Program-made: the position numbers and the translations under genes
DNA from: Polytrichum commune
Taxonomy: Eukaryota; Streptophyta; Polytrichopsida; Polytrichales; Polytrichaceae
Assembly: GCA_950295325.1 (NCBI GenBank)
Contig: OX485805.1
Coordinates: 23,485,501-23,549,500, forward strand
Direction: 5' to 3'
DNA length: 64,000 nt
Notes under the pieces: generated by a model
Told to the model about the DNA's origin: nothing
The model's database searches: none
Seen by the model: only the letters and a program-made list of their open reading frames with translations
Shown: positions 63,413 to 64,000 of the stretch, one piece after another
Numbering within the stretch: the stretch's first letter is position 1
Layout: each line of letters begins with the position of its first letter

Positions 63413-63489
63413 AGGGTGCAACGGAAACCAAGTACTAGGAAGGTCACCCATCCGAGTGCTCAAACCCAAACTCTAACCATCTGGAATGC
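63413..63489 (-). repeat. 5S rRNA-like remnant (3' half), possibly a Cassandra-type LTR piece
   Basis: On the minus strand CGGATGGGTGACC, a decayed TTAGAGTTTGGGTTTGAG and a terminal GTTGCACCC follow the order of the plant 5S gene 3' half (GTTAAGCGTGCTTGGGCGAG, GGATGGGTGACC, GTTGCACCC). The 5' half is not clear. Such sequences occur in Cassandra TRIM LTRs and as 5S pseudogenes. It would lie in an intron or upstream of the BAP31-like gene. Confidence 0.6.
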
Positions 63490-63756
63490 AACTATCCCTT
63501 GTTCCCGCGAATGAATTCGCACACAACTTTCATCATGTCATGTGAGGTACACTCAGGCCTCCTTTACGATAGAGCTTGAGTTGAAGATGAAAATTTTCAC
63601 GAGCTGGATTGTTGAATGTGACAGGCTTTCATACAGAGCTCAAACTAATGAGAGCTTCACCGATCCTCAAGCTCTTGACTATTTGAGCAAGTGTACAGTC
63701 TATGGCCATGCTCAAATTGAGGTATCATGGGGCGATGATACTGAGCAAAGGAGAAT

Positions 63757-64000
63757 TCATGACAAGCCAAAGATCCTCTGAAAGCCCATTAGCTTGGGTC
63801 CATAAAACGAGAGCTCAAACTCCCAGGATTCCTGGGCGAACTCCATGAAGTAACTTCGGATATTGACTAAGTCATTCCACATGAGATCCATCAAGGCGCC
63901 ATCTAAGCGTCGTAACTCTGGTAAAATGTTCAAGGATACAGTGGGCTTGAGTGAAGAAAAGCATGCGTAAGAGAAAAAGTTCTCCAAGCTTTTAATCTTC
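63757..64000 (-). CDS. Unidentified open frame at the window edge (partial)
   Basis: The minus-strand frame is open from the window end to TGA at 63757, about 80 codons: IKSLENFFSYACFSS, PELRRLDGALMDLMWNDLVN, IRSYFMEFAQESWEFEL, KLMGFQRIF. It is rich in aromatic and acidic residues and looks protein-like, but I recognise no family. It does not resemble the missing BAP31 N-terminus. It may be an exon of another gene or part of an element. Confidence 0.35.
   Translation of the reverse strand, partial: KIKSLENFFSYACFSSLKPTVSLNILPELRRLDGALMDLMWNDLVNIRSYFMEFAQESWEFELSFYGPKLMGFQRIFGLS

Overview
The window is nuclear DNA of a land plant. The evidence is intron-rich genes with plant-type products (a CYP71-clan cytochrome P450, a TAF1 with one ubiquitin-like domain and one bromodomain, a BAP31-type ER protein), plant-type TTTAGGG telomere motifs, and a gene-poor, transposon-rich layout. 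Long spacers and many old elements suggest a large genome such as a fern, lycophyte or gymnosperm, but the lineage is an inference I cannot prove from sequence alone.

Layout. 1-874 (minus): first two exons of a P450, cut by the window edge. 2.6-4.0 kb: a 166-bp tandem duplication whose second copy holds a pogo-like DNA transposon. 5.4-20.0 kb: a 14.6-kb non-LTR retrotransposon with a perfect 15-bp target-site duplication. 20-38.6 kb: spacer with a 156-bp tandem array carrying TTTAGGG motifs, a PIF/Harbinger transposase relic, several MITEs and a 5'-truncated L1-type LINE. 38.9-53.3 kb (minus): a complete 22-exon TAF1 gene; I traced every splice junction, all phases agree, and it gives 1974 codons plus stop. 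53.3-62.5 kb: upstream spacer with homopolymer runs, a Tourist-like MITE, hAT-like and other MITEs, one nested inside another. 62.5-63.1 kb (minus): the last two exons of a BAP31-like gene, then a 5S-rRNA-like remnant and an unidentified open frame at the edge.

The most interesting object is the 14.6-kb retrotransposon. It has a minisatellite-bearing 5' region, an ORF1, a 2.4-kb A+C-rich inter-ORF spacer with repeated hairpins, and a 7.2-kb ORF2. ORF2 reads in order: a 2A-type ribosome-skipping motif (GDIETNPGP), AP-endonuclease, reverse transcriptase (YADD), a methyltransferase/PCIF1-like block, RNase H, and a CCHC + RHN + KPD block typical of restriction-like endonucleases. Two endonuclease types in one ORF recall the Dualen/RandI clade first described from green algae. 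The 2A motif and the methyltransferase-like block would be unusual additions. This copy carries many stops and frameshifts and is dead, so the claims concern its architecture.

The cellular genes are housekeeping (TFIID scaffold, ER membrane protein) plus one specialised-metabolism P450, and show no sign of acting together. The rest is layered transposon history: pogo into a duplication, hAT-like into Tourist-like, and a MITE directly behind an L1 fragment.
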